Assembly (NCBI RefSeq): GCF_022761115.1
Contig: NZ_JAKWJS010000002.1
Span: 496,001 to 560,000 of the forward strand
DNA from: Dyella sp. RRB7
GTDB taxonomy: Bacteria > Pseudomonadota > Gammaproteobacteria > Xanthomonadales > Rhodanobacteraceae
Length of the DNA stretch: 64,000 bases
Direction of reading: 5' to 3'
Shown in pieces: positions 55,935-64,000 of the stretch. The position numbers and the translations under genes were made by a program. The notes under the pieces are model-generated. The model worked only from the letters and a program-made list of their open reading frames with translations. It had not been told where the DNA came from and did not search any database. Within the stretch, counting starts at the first letter, position 1, and every line of letters begins with the position of its first letter.

Positions 55935-55950
55935 TGTGAACTAAGTCACG
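55935..55950 (-). promoter_or_regulatory. CRP/Clp-like binding site
   Basis: The site reads TGTGAACTAAGTCACG on the plus strand, which matches the CRP-family consensus TGTGA-N6-TCACA at 9 of 10 positions. It lies 22 bases upstream of the export lipoprotein start. In Xanthomonas the CRP-like protein Clp, controlled by cyclic-di-GMP, regulates exopolysaccharide genes. Because it is downstream of the proposed -10, it could also act as a repressor site. Confidence 0.55.
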
Positions 55951-55954
55951 ATTG

Positions 55955-55985
55955 AGTATATCCAATCCAAAAACTGGCTTGACAA
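55955..55985 (-). promoter_or_regulatory. Candidate sigma-70 promoter of the export operon
   Basis: On the minus strand a TATACT -10-like hexamer (55955-55960) lies 19 bases from a TTGTCA -35-like hexamer (55980-55985). The spacer is slightly long, so strength and start point are uncertain. It is in the right place for the operon at 55913. Confidence 0.45.
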
Positions 55986-56220
55986 AGCCATAGGGAATAG
56001 AACTTGCCGCACATGCGCGGTGAAATCCGCAGCGTCGACGCCAACCGGCGCACACGATTCACCATGCAGGACAACCCTCGCCAGCGGCCAAAGGGCCTAG
56101 CCAGGACGATGGAAAGACACATCGACGCTTCGGGGTGAAAAGTGCGGCCTTGGCTGTTACCAGGGTTTTAGACCATTTGGCCGATAGGCCACCGCCCCGA
56201 CTCCGGCCGGCAATGCGACC

Positions 56221-57045
56221 TCAGCCGTGGCTACTGAAGTAAAAGCCGAAATAGCGATCGAGGGAGTGCGAGGGATAGAACGGGATATCGCACTGGCGAT
56301 CCGTGTTCTCCCAGCGATCGCGCATCGTATAACCCAAGGCCCGCAACCCATCGAGGAATTCGCGCTCGGCAGTCACTCGATAGGGACAGCACGACACCCC
56401 GGTGTTCTGTACGGTGAAGTACGACGCGCTCAAATGGATCGGCACCGAATTGAGCAGCAGATGGGCCGGCGGCCGCTCAAGCGAGGCAAGCAACCCGGCC
56501 AACGTATAGTCCAGGTACTGCAGCGCCCCGGCAGCAAACAGCACATCCATGCCACTGGCATCCTCGCGTCGCGGCGTGAAGCGCAAATGCCTGGCGGGAT
56601 CATTCCTCGCCGCCCATTCCTCACCGGCCGCATTGACGGCCGGCACATCCATCACCAGCCAACGCATGGCATCGGGGAAATGGAAATAACGCTGATATGC
56701 GTAATACGCGATACCGATATGCCCGCCCAGATCGAACACGGAAACGCAGCCCTCCGCGAACAAGCGCGAGAGCCACCACATCATCGGATAGTCGTTGAGG
56801 AAGACGCGCCGCGTGCGCTCACGATAGAACGCGGCCGAGGCCGCATTGTCATAGCCCTGCACCAGCGTCGGCGGAATGCTGGCCTGCGCTTCGGCAAAGC
56901 TGGAAAAGACGCCGCGATACAAGTTCTGCAACGTCGAATCGTGGGCGAAGAACCGATGTTCGTAGCCTGCACGCAGCACGCTGCCAACAACAGGCCAATG
57001 CGACGCCTGTTCGGCCAAGCTGTGCAAGGTTGGATGCCTGTCCAT
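56221..57045 (-). CDS. Methyltransferase, TIGR04325-like
   Basis: This 274-residue protein resembles the TIGR04325 group of putative methyltransferases: the start RHPTLHSLAEQASHWPVVGS, FLNDYPMMWWLSRLF, SVFDLGGHIGIAYYAYQRYF (SAM motif), WLVMDVPAVNAAGEEWAA and VLFAAGALQYLDYTL are characteristic. This family is common in surface-polysaccharide loci, so sugar methylation is likely. I chose the ATG at 57045, as residues before it look non-coding. It is probably transcribed separately from the export operon. Confidence 0.82.
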   Translation of the reverse strand: MDRHPTLHSLAEQASHWPVVGSVLRAGYEHRFFAHDSTLQNLYRGVFSSFAEAQASIPPTLVQGYDNAASAAFYRERTRRVFLNDYPMMWWLSRLFAEGCVSVFDLGGHIGIAYYAYQRYFHFPDAMRWLVMDVPAVNAAGEEWAARNDPARHLRFTPRREDASGMDVLFAAGALQYLDYTLAGLLASLERPPAHLLLNSVPIHLSASYFTVQNTGVSCCPYRVTAEREFLDGLRALGYTMRDRWENTDRQCDIPFYPSHSLDRYFGFYFSSHG

Positions 57046-57358
57046 GCACGCAGCACCTCGTGCGGAAAACCATCCGACGCCCCGCCAGACTCGCCGAGAC
57101 AAGAGCCGGCCAGCGCCAACATCGGAGCCCGCCATGGCCACCTGGCCATGGATCCAACGCGCCCGCTGCCGACTCCTCGCAATGCTCACGCCGAAAAATC
57201 AGCAACGCCACAGGAACAACGCACCACCTGCCGATTGGGTTGAATGCCCGATGCCCCCTCATCAAACTTGAAGCTTCGGCGAAACCCGGATCCGTCGGCG
57301 ATAAAGCCAGGCTGCGCGAGAACCTGCGCAGCCTGGCGTGCTTCGCAAGCAGTCGGCG
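57046..57358. other. Intergenic region with TonB-fragment terminator
   Basis: These 313 bases upstream of the methyltransferase gene hold the terminator at 57306-57336 and otherwise nothing I can identify. Short open frames in it have no protein-like pattern. Confidence 0.45.
57306..57336 (-). terminator. Hairpin after the TonB receptor remnant
   Basis: A 12-bp perfect stem GCCAGGCTGCGC/GCGCAGCCTGGC with a short loop lies 22 bases downstream of the TAA of the receptor fragment (minus strand), followed by TTTATC. It is the original terminator of the lost receptor gene. Confidence 0.7.
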
Positions 57359-57478
57359 TTAGAACTTGACGGTCACACGCGCCCAGAAATAACGCCCCAT
57401 CAGGTCGAAATCACTCGGGTCGGTATTCGCGTTGAGCGAATTGTTGGCATAAAGCATTGGCGGCTGTTTGTCGATGGT
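57359..57478 (-). pseudogene. TonB-dependent receptor, C-terminal remnant
   Basis: On the minus strand the last 39 codons of a TonB receptor are intact: DKQPPMLYANNSLN, then NTDPSDFDLMGRYFWARVTV and the final KF before TAA. The stretch DPSDFDLMGRYFWARVTVKF is the typical closing strand of large Xanthomonadales receptors, whose last residue is Phe. Upstream of about 57478 the homology stops and no start, plug or barrel remains, so the gene has been truncated by deletion or insertion. The terminator is still in place. Confidence 0.75.
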
Positions 57479-58040
57479 TCAACCAATCCGGGCTGTCGCT
57501 TGGAGTGAGACAAGTCCAGCGTGCGCCTGCCGCCACGGACATCGTCTACGAGGCGCAACGATTGAACGCCTGCGGAAACCTACTACCTTTCCGGCTCACC
57601 TAAGAAAAGAAGTATATCTGTCAGCTGGTGCGCTGCGGTGACTATTGGAAAGTGCTGCTCTATCACAACCCGTCGAATCTTGGCTCATACCGCTGCCAGA
57701 ACTTCGACAAAGTCAAATCGCATGTGATGCGCTATCTCAGGACGCGCGAAGATCTGCTTTGTGGGGCAGTAACCGCGTATGGCAGGGTGAAGGGTGCCTG
57801 CGAACAATACGGGGCCGAAGCGTGACCGCACAATCCATCCAAGCCGGAAGCGCCATTGGGTGACCCGATGACCTTCAATCACTACAAATTCCAGGACAAG
57901 GGTCAACTGCAATAGAAGCATGCCACCCCGGGAATCATGCAGGGCGACCACGCAGTGAAGGTTGACGAACACTTCACACTCCCTTCGCTACTTACATCAG
58001 CGCGACAGGCTGTCGCGTACTCATGGACAAAGGAAAGAGC
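57479..58040. other. Unassigned region, probably rearranged DNA
   Basis: This 562-base stretch begins where the TonB receptor remnant ends. An open frame (57628-57825, plus) would give a 65-residue product with no recognisable motif and no ribosome site. The base composition is lower in GC than the flanks. It looks like remains of a past insertion or deletion event; I cannot assign a function. Confidence 0.4.
58001..58017. promoter_or_regulatory. Palindromic operator candidate before the secreted unknown
   Basis: CGCGACAGGCTGTCGCG is a perfect inverted repeat with 7-bp arms and a 3-base spacer. It lies 23 bases upstream of the start of the small secreted protein and ahead of its ribosome site. 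It could be an operator or a leader hairpin. No T tract is present. Confidence 0.35.
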
Positions 58041-58529
58041 ATGAAAGCTAAGCGTGGAATTTTTGCACTTTCGGCGATGATGGCGGCTTGCTTGTTCAGC
58101 CAGGCCGACGCTGCGCCCCCCCCGAAGTCGGATCAGACAACTGGTGTCTTCCTGCAATGTTCTACCTGTGCAGTGTCGGGACAGACTCCGGCGCTGCTCA
58201 GCTACGTGCAGTCGGCAATTTCGCTTTACAACGGCTCTGCGCTGGCTGCCAGCAACGGTCATCAGGTCAGCGTGGGCGATGAAATCCAGATCGAACGACG
58301 GAATACCAAGCCCAATGGCGCCTGGTCCATCACCGACCATTACTTTGTGGTCACCCATCTTCCGGTGACTTCGTTCAACGATCTTGTAGACCAGGGCGTA
58401 GAGACCGACAGCGATGGCGGCAACGCGTTCCCGCCGCCCGCCGGGCCTAGCATTTCGGATTTCGTCGCACAGTTCGCTGCCGATGGCGGAACCGTGCTGG
58501 TCTTTTATGGGTATTACCCGCCTGGCTGA
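58041..58529 (+). CDS. Small secreted protein of unknown function
   Basis: This 162-residue protein starts at 58041 after AAAGGAAAGAGC. It has a clear Sec signal peptide (MKAKRGIFALSAMMAACLFS up to QADA). The mature part has two cysteines (FLQCSTCAV), then VSVGDEIQIERRNTKPNGAW, DHYFVVTHLPVTSF and a Pro/Gly-rich end (FYGYYPPG). No known domain is evident. It has its own promoter-side palindrome and a strong terminator, so it is a single-gene unit. Confidence 0.75.
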   Translation: MKAKRGIFALSAMMAACLFSQADAAPPPKSDQTTGVFLQCSTCAVSGQTPALLSYVQSAISLYNGSALAASNGHQVSVGDEIQIERRNTKPNGAWSITDHYFVVTHLPVTSFNDLVDQGVETDSDGGNAFPPPAGPSISDFVAQFAADGGTVLVFYGYYPPG

Positions 58530-58551
58530 TTCAGGACTGCTGGATGTTCTA

Positions 58552-58586
58552 AAAAGCAAGGGCTCCCTCCGGGGTCCTTGCTTTTC
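58552..58586 (+). terminator. Intrinsic terminator of the secreted unknown
   Basis: The stem AAAAGCAAGG/CCTTGCTTTT encloses GCTCCCTCCGGGGT and ends in CTTTTCG, 22 bases after the stop. The symmetrical A/T arms make it work as a terminator on the plus strand. Confidence 0.8.
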
Positions 58587-58673
58587 GCCGGATGTCGCGC
58601 AGCCGTAATACATCCCGCGATCCTTACGATTGGTATCTGGAACGGCGGCCTCACCTGAGGCGGTTGCAGCTGG

Positions 58674-58713
58674 CGGTAATCCCCCCGAAAAAACGGTGGG
58701 ATCAGAAGTAGAA
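58674..58713 (+). repeat. Left terminal inverted repeat of the IS
   Basis: The left end begins CGGTAATCCCCCC and ends ATCAGAAGTAGAA. The right end carries the same two blocks in inverse orientation, with a one-base length difference between them. Confidence 0.8.
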
Positions 58714-58739
58714 TTTTCTCGTTGAGGGAGTTCTACGGA

Positions 58740-59006
58740 ATGAAGAAGTCGAGATTCACGGACAGCCAGATCATGGACGCACTGAAGCGCGTTGAGGCAG
58801 GGCTGGCGGTACCGGATCTTTGCCGAGAGCTGGGGATCAGCACGGCGACGTTCTACAAGTGGCGTTCGAAGTACGGCGGCATGGACGTGTCGCTGATTGC
58901 GCGGATGAAGGAGCTGGAGGCCGAGAATGCACGGCTGCGCAAGATGTACGTCGAGGAGAAGATCAAGGCTGAGATCGTTGCAGAGGCACTCGCAAAAAAA
59001 GACTGA
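58740..59006 (+). CDS. IS3-family transposase orfA
   Basis: This 88-residue protein starts MKKSRFTDSQIMDALKRVEA and has a helix-turn-helix (LCRELGISTATFYKWRSKYG) and a leucine-zipper-like stretch (MKELEAENARLRKMYVEEKI). The A7 run at 58994-59000 (GCAAAAAAAGAC) just before the stop is a typical -1 programmed frameshift site for producing OrfAB. OrfA itself is intact. Confidence 0.9.
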   Translation: MKKSRFTDSQIMDALKRVEAGLAVPDLCRELGISTATFYKWRSKYGGMDVSLIARMKELEAENARLRKMYVEEKIKAEIVAEALAKKD

Positions 59007-59026
59007 GGCCATCTTGCCGACGTGAG

Positions 59027-59827
59027 ATGGCCATGCGAGCGGTGGTTAGCCGGTGCCCATCGATCCGGCTGGCGTGCGAGGCGTTCGGAATCAGCTAGGC
59101 TTGCTATCGGTATGCTGGCCGACGGAAGGTCGAGAACGATGAGGTTGCGAACTGACTGTTGCGTCTGACCGACAACCACCGGAACTGGGGATTCGGGCTG
59201 TGCTTCTTGTACCTGCGTAACGTGAAGGGCTTCGGCTGGAATCACAAGCGTGTGTACCGAATCTATCGCGAGCTGGAGTTGAACCTGCGGATCAAGCCGC
59301 GCAAGCGGTTGGTCAGGCAGGTTCCAGAGCCGCTGGCCGTACCGTCTGGCGTCAACCAGGTCTAGTCAATGGACTTCATGCACGACCCACTGGCCGATGG
59401 GCGCAGCATTCGGTTGTTCAATGTGATCGACGACTTCAACCGCGAAGCGCTTGGCATCGAGATCGATTTCTCGTTGCCGTCGGAGCGGGTGATCCGTGCG
59501 TTGCGGCAGATCATCGGTTGGCGTGGCCGGCCGACAGCGATTCGGTGCGACAACGGCCCTGAATACCTGAGTGCGGCCATCACCGAGTGGGCCCGGCAGT
59601 ACGGGATCAGGCTCGATTACATCCAGCCGGGCAAGCCCCAGCAAAATGCCTATGCCGAGCGATTTAACCGGACCGTGCGATACGAATGGCTGTCGCAGTA
59701 CCACTGGGAAGACTTGGATCACATGCAGCGTTTCGCGACCGATTGGATGTGGACCTACAATCACGACCGCCCAAACATGGCCCTGGGCGGATTTACGCCA
59801 AAACAGCGGCTGGCCATGGCCGCCTAG
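59027..59827 (+). pseudogene. IS3-family transposase orfB, three nonsense codons
   Basis: The frame encodes the DDE integrase of IS3: [40 protein letters not shown] (first Asp), [14 protein letters not shown] (second Asp) and [20 protein letters not shown] (Glu). It is interrupted in frame by TAG at 59096 (for Gln), TGA at 59153 (for Trp) and TAG at 59363 (for Trp in the usual WSMDF). All three are C:G to T:A transitions. No frameshift is needed. Confidence 0.88.
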
Positions 59828-59828
59828 T

Positions 59829-59867
59829 TTCTACTTCTGATCCCCATGAAAAATGGGGGGATTACCG
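59829..59867 (-). repeat. Right terminal inverted repeat of the IS
   Basis: On the minus strand it reads CGGTAATCCCCCC followed by ATCAGAAGTAGAA, matching the left end. The boundary lies just after the orfB stop. Confidence 0.8.
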
Positions 59868-59977
59868 ATACATGCAATGACCCGCTCAGGATATCCATCC
59901 GCCCAGGGAGGGATCGTGCAGCCCATGCAGAGGCGTAAGAAGTAGGCACAAATCAATCGCGCAATACCACGTAAGAG

Positions 59978-59998
59978 GCGCCTGCGGGCGCTTTTTTT
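59978..59998 (+). terminator. Intrinsic terminator
   Basis: GCGCC/GGCGC with the loop TGCG is followed directly by seven T residues. It faces the plus strand and has no intact gene directly upstream other than the IS, so it may have belonged to a gene lost before the IS insertion. Confidence 0.65.
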
Positions 59999-60048
59999 CG
60001 CGCCGGAAAAGCAGGCGAATTTTTCGAATATTTTCCAGTGGCCAAAAG

Positions 60049-60080
60049 AAAAGGCACCTAGGTTTCCCTAAGTGCCTTTT
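60049..60080 (-). terminator. Terminator of the tRNA operon
   Basis: On the minus strand, about 6 bases after the CCA end of tRNA-Lys, a long stem AAAAGGCACTTAGG/CCTAGGTGCCTTTT is closed by GAAA and followed by CTTTTGG. It ends the five-tRNA transcript. Confidence 0.85.
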
Positions 60081-60085
60081 CCGAT

Positions 60086-60161
<76 letters not shown>

Positions 60162-60189
60162 ATAAAACGAATTGTAACAACCAACAAAT

Positions 60190-60266
60190 TGGGGTGGACG
60201 ATGGGATTCGAACCCACGACAACCGGAATCACAATCCGGTACTCTAACCAACTGAGCTACGCCCAC
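60190..60266 (-). tRNA. tRNA-His (GTG)
   Basis: This gene of 77 bases on the minus strand begins with the extra G of tRNA-His (GTGGGCG) and ends with encoded CCA. The anticodon arm is CCGGA-TTGTGAT-TCCGG, anticodon GTG. Confidence 0.96.
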
Positions 60267-60280
60267 CATAAAACCTGAAT

Positions 60281-60357
60281 TGGCGCGCCCGACAGGAATC
60301 GAACCTGCAACCGTCGGCTTAGAAGGCCGATGCTCTATCCGGTTGAGCTACAGGCGC
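60281..60357 (-). tRNA. tRNA-Arg (TCT)
   Basis: This gene of 77 bases starts GCGCCTGTAGCTC and ends with CCA. The anticodon arm TCGGC-CTTCTAA-GCCGA gives anticodon TCT, and the T arm has GGTTCGATTC. Confidence 0.95.
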
Positions 60358-60384
60358 TTGTGCACACGGTGCATAGCATCTGCA

Positions 60385-60461
60385 TGGTCGGGGCAGAGGG
60401 ATTCGAACCCCCGACATCCAGCTCCCAAAGCTGGCGCTCTACCAGGCTGAGCTATACCCCG
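60385..60461 (-). tRNA. tRNA-Pro (TGG)
   Basis: This gene of 77 bases starts CGGGGTATAGCTCAG and ends with encoded CCA. The anticodon arm CCAGC-TTTGGGA-GCTGG gives anticodon TGG. Confidence 0.96.
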
Positions 60462-60633
60462 ATTTCGAACCCTCAACCGCCGAAGCGTGCTGAAGCTTAG
60501 AAATGCTACGGGTGACGCCTAGCCTAGTCAATCCGTATCAAAGCACACCGAACTTCAACTTTCGTCCGGTCCGCTTGGCGATTCACTGCCTTGCGGCACA
60601 AGTCATGATGTGAACATCACAGCTTGCTTCAAA

Positions 60634-60710
60634 TGGCGCGCCCGGAGAGATTCGAACTCCCGACCACCAAGTTCGTAGCCTGGTACTCTATCCAACTGAG
60701 CTACGGGCGC
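60634..60710 (-). tRNA. tRNA-Arg (ACG)
   Basis: This gene of 77 bases starts GCGCCCGTAGCTCAG and ends with encoded CCA. The anticodon arm CCAGG-CTACGAA-CTTGG gives anticodon ACG (read as ICG). It is the first tRNA of the operon, separated from the next by about 170 bases. Confidence 0.95.
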
Positions 60711-61014
60711 GTTTTTAACTTTTGCCTTGTCGCTTAACCACCGAAGTGGAAAGCGCCGAAGCGAGAAGCGGAATTATTCAGATTCGAGAGCGATGCGTCA
60801 ACTCTTTTTTTCAGTTTTTTTTCATCGCCGTTGAAGAATCTTCACGTTCGACGATGAAAACGCATCACCTGGGCCGGTCATTTTAGCCGTCTGTTCGTCA
60901 TTCGGCTATACCTTCGCGCAAACTTTTTCGCCGCGAGTGGATCGACAGCGCGCGCATACGTATCCAAAGAAAAGGCGGCACGTGGCCGCCCTTTCTTGCA
61001 TGCATCGAGGTCGA
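60711..61014. other. Spacer between the tRNA operon and ftsH
   Basis: These 304 bases should hold the promoter of the tRNA operon (AT-rich stretch near 60715-60850) and the ftsH terminator at about 60971-60994. No gene is convincing; an open frame at 60878-61126 is antisense-like and overlaps the ftsH end. Confidence 0.5.
60971..60994 (-). terminator. Terminator of ftsH
   Basis: On the minus strand the stem GGCGGC/GCCGCC, extended by AAAG/CTTT, lies about 20 bases after the ftsH stop, followed by TTTTCTTTGG. It ends the rlmE-ftsH transcript. Confidence 0.75.
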
Positions 61015-62960
<1,946 letters not shown>

Positions 62961-62964
<4 letters not shown>

Positions 62965-63611
62965 GCACGGTTCTCGCCCGATTGCCCGCCGTTGGCCTTG
63001 CGACCCACGGCCAATGCATACACCTCACGCGAACGTGCGCGTGAGGCCTTAGGTTTACGCATGGTCACGCGGGTGAAGTCCGCGCGCAACCTGCGAATGT
63101 ATTCGTCAAAGCCGGTCCCCTGAAACAGCTTGATCAGGAATGACCCGCCCGGTTTAAGCCATTGGCGGCTGAAGTCCAGCGCCAGATCGGCCAGATCCAT
63201 CGCGCGGATCTGATCGGCCAGGGCTACGCCACTCATATTGGGGGCCATATCGGACAGCACAAGATCGACCTTATTGCCGTCCAGCCGGCCTTCCAGCTCG
63301 CGTAACACCGACTCCTCGCGGAAATCGCCCTGCAGGAAGTCCACCCCGCCGATACCCTGCATGGGCAGGATATCCAGCGCCACCACGGTGCCAGTATCAC
63401 CCAAACGCTGCCGGACCAGCTGCGACCAGCCGCCCGGCGCGGCGCCCAGGTCGACCACCCGCATGCCCGGCTTGAGCAGGCGGTCGCGGTCCACCAGTTC
63501 CTCCAGCTTGAACACGGCACGCGACCGCAGCCCTTCGGCCTGGGCCTTCTTCACATAAACATCATCGAAGTGTTCCCGCAGCCAGCGGGAACTACTTTTG
63601 CTGCGGGACAT
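62961..63611 (-). CDS. rlmE: 23S rRNA 2'-O-methyltransferase RlmE (FtsJ)
   Basis: This 216-residue protein methylates the 2'-O of U2552 in 23S rRNA. Motifs are [20 protein letters not shown] (with catalytic Lys), [14 protein letters not shown] (SAM site), [14 protein letters not shown] (catalytic Asp), [11 protein letters not shown] (catalytic Lys) and [11 protein letters not shown] (catalytic Glu region). The ATG at 63611 gives [11 protein letters not shown]; the upstream in-frame extension is not conserved sequence. It heads the rlmE-ftsH operon. Confidence 0.96.
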
Positions 63612-63695
63612 GATCGGCGACAGCCATGGATACGGGGGAAGTGACCTGCATGATACCCTTAGCAGTCTCATTGCCGCGAATCCGAGACTGAACGC
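63612..63695. promoter_or_regulatory. Divergent promoter rlmE / yhbY
   Basis: These 84 bases between two divergent genes must hold both promoters. I see no certain -35/-10 pair; GATACCCTTAG in the middle may be part of one. This rlmE/yhbY arrangement is conserved in many gammaproteobacteria. Confidence 0.4.
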
Positions 63696-63992
63696 ATGGC
63701 TCTTTCCCCCTCGCAGCGCCGTTATCTGCGCAGCCTCGCCCACGATCTCCACCCTGTCATCCTGCTGGGCGCCAAGGGTGCGACCGACGCCGTGCTCAAG
63801 GAACTCGACCTCGCCCTGACCCACCACGAACTGGTGAAAGTGAAGCTTTCCGGTGGCGACAAGGAAGAGCGCCAGGCTCAGATCGATTTCCTCGCCGGTG
63901 GCACCCAGTCGGAAAACGTGCAGGAAATCGGCCATATCGTGGTGCTGTTCCGCCGCAACGAGGACGAGCCCAAGCTCGCCCTGCCCCGCTAA
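63696..63992 (+). CDS. yhbY: RNA-binding protein YhbY (CRM domain)
   Basis: This 98-residue protein is a single CRM (CRS1-YhbY) domain: [39 protein letters not shown] (GxxG loop), [14 protein letters not shown] and [16 protein letters not shown]. It binds the pre-50S ribosomal subunit. It is divergent from rlmE, as usual. Confidence 0.96.
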   Translation: MALSPSQRRYLRSLAHDLHPVILLGAKGATDAVLKELDLALTHHELVKVKLSGGDKEERQAQIDFLAGGTQSENVQEIGHIVVLFRRNEDEPKLALPR

Positions 63993-64000
63993 GGGACACG

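Larger units (their letters stand above)
55914..56220. other. Promoter region of the export operon
   Basis: These 307 bases lie upstream of the export lipoprotein gene on the minus strand and downstream of the methyltransferase gene. They contain the CRP/Clp-like site and the promoter-like hexamers listed separately. Positions 56000-56220 show no further signal that I recognise. Confidence 0.5.
58671..59870 (+). mobile_element. IS3-family insertion sequence, decayed
   Basis: This element of about 1.2 kb has inverted repeats at both ends, an orfA (helix-turn-helix), an A7 slippery site and an orfB (DDE integrase) broken by three stops. The layout and sequence resemble the IS407/IS51 groups of IS3. 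Ends are placed within a few bases; no clear target duplication is visible. It lies downstream of the secreted unknown and upstream of the tRNA operon. It is probably immobile by itself, as orfB is disrupted. Confidence 0.85.

Noticed and set aside
30327-57045. Exosortase gene or PEP-CTERM substrate
   Set aside because: The multi-span proteins are the polymerase-like (32563), flippase (45617), chain-length and GT proteins; none has exosortase features, and no C-terminal PEP-helix-Arg tail was found.
57628-57825. 65-codon open frame
   Set aside because: It has no ribosome site, no motif and lies in rearranged DNA; not supported as a gene.

Overview
The window is high-GC DNA from a gammaproteobacterium, most likely a member of the Xanthomonadales such as Rhodanobacter, Dyella, Luteibacter or Frateuria. 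The evidence is the mix of TonB receptors, a PiuC-type iron operon, the Arg-Pro-Arg-His-Lys tRNA order and the ftsH-rlmE/yhbY core block. The genus is an inference; no 16S gene is present.

Layout. (1) 1-7.0 kb: a TonB receptor cut by the window edge, a DUF2076 protein, and a Fur-box-controlled iron operon (siderophore receptor, PiuC-like dioxygenase, Sel1-repeat protein). (2) 7.3-15.4 kb: UDP-sugar dehydrogenase and epimerase, GMC oxidoreductase, Sfp-type phosphopantetheinyl transferase, the glycan-initiating sugar transferase, a J-domain protein and a secreted unknown. (3) 15.7-37.5 kb: one tightly packed plus-strand transcription unit. It holds a JmjC/cupin oxygenase-like gene, a 2434-residue NRPS-PKS-aminotransferase hybrid (A-T-KS-AT-T-AMT), a 2143-residue NRPS (C-A-T-C-A(degenerate)-T), a GT2, a polysaccharide deacetylase, an O-antigen-ligase-like polymerase, a PaaK-like adenylating enzyme and two GT4 enzymes. 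(4) 37.5-44.8 kb: an oxidoreductase-epimerase fusion and a GT on the minus strand, then a divergent operon (deacetylase, unknown, methyltransferase, GT2). (5) 44.8-45.6 kb: an intergenic inverted-repeat complex. (6) 45.6-55.9 kb: a long minus-strand operon with outer-membrane export lipoprotein, chain-length determinant, degenerate tyrosine-kinase-like protein, beta-barrel protein, two alpha/beta hydrolases, GalE, a secreted unknown and a flippase. A CRP/Clp-like site lies in front of it. (7) 56.2-59.9 kb: a methyltransferase, a broken TonB receptor end, a small secreted unknown and a decayed IS3-family element. (8) 60.0-64.0 kb: five tRNA genes, then ftsH, rlmE and yhbY, which are core genome.

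Working together: regions 2-6 form a Wzx/Wzy-type exopolysaccharide locus. Its gene set resembles loci associated with exosortase A (XrtA/PEP-CTERM), but no exosortase and no PEP-CTERM protein is visible. An NRPS/PKS assembly line lies inside the same operon as the glycosyltransferases and polymerase, and its activating PPTase is nearby. The most interesting hypothesis is that the assembly line makes a beta-amino-acid-containing acyl or peptidyl group that decorates the polysaccharide or is made together with it. Odd points are the non-functional-looking last adenylation domain, the absence of a thioesterase, and the kinase-like protein without its Walker A lysine.
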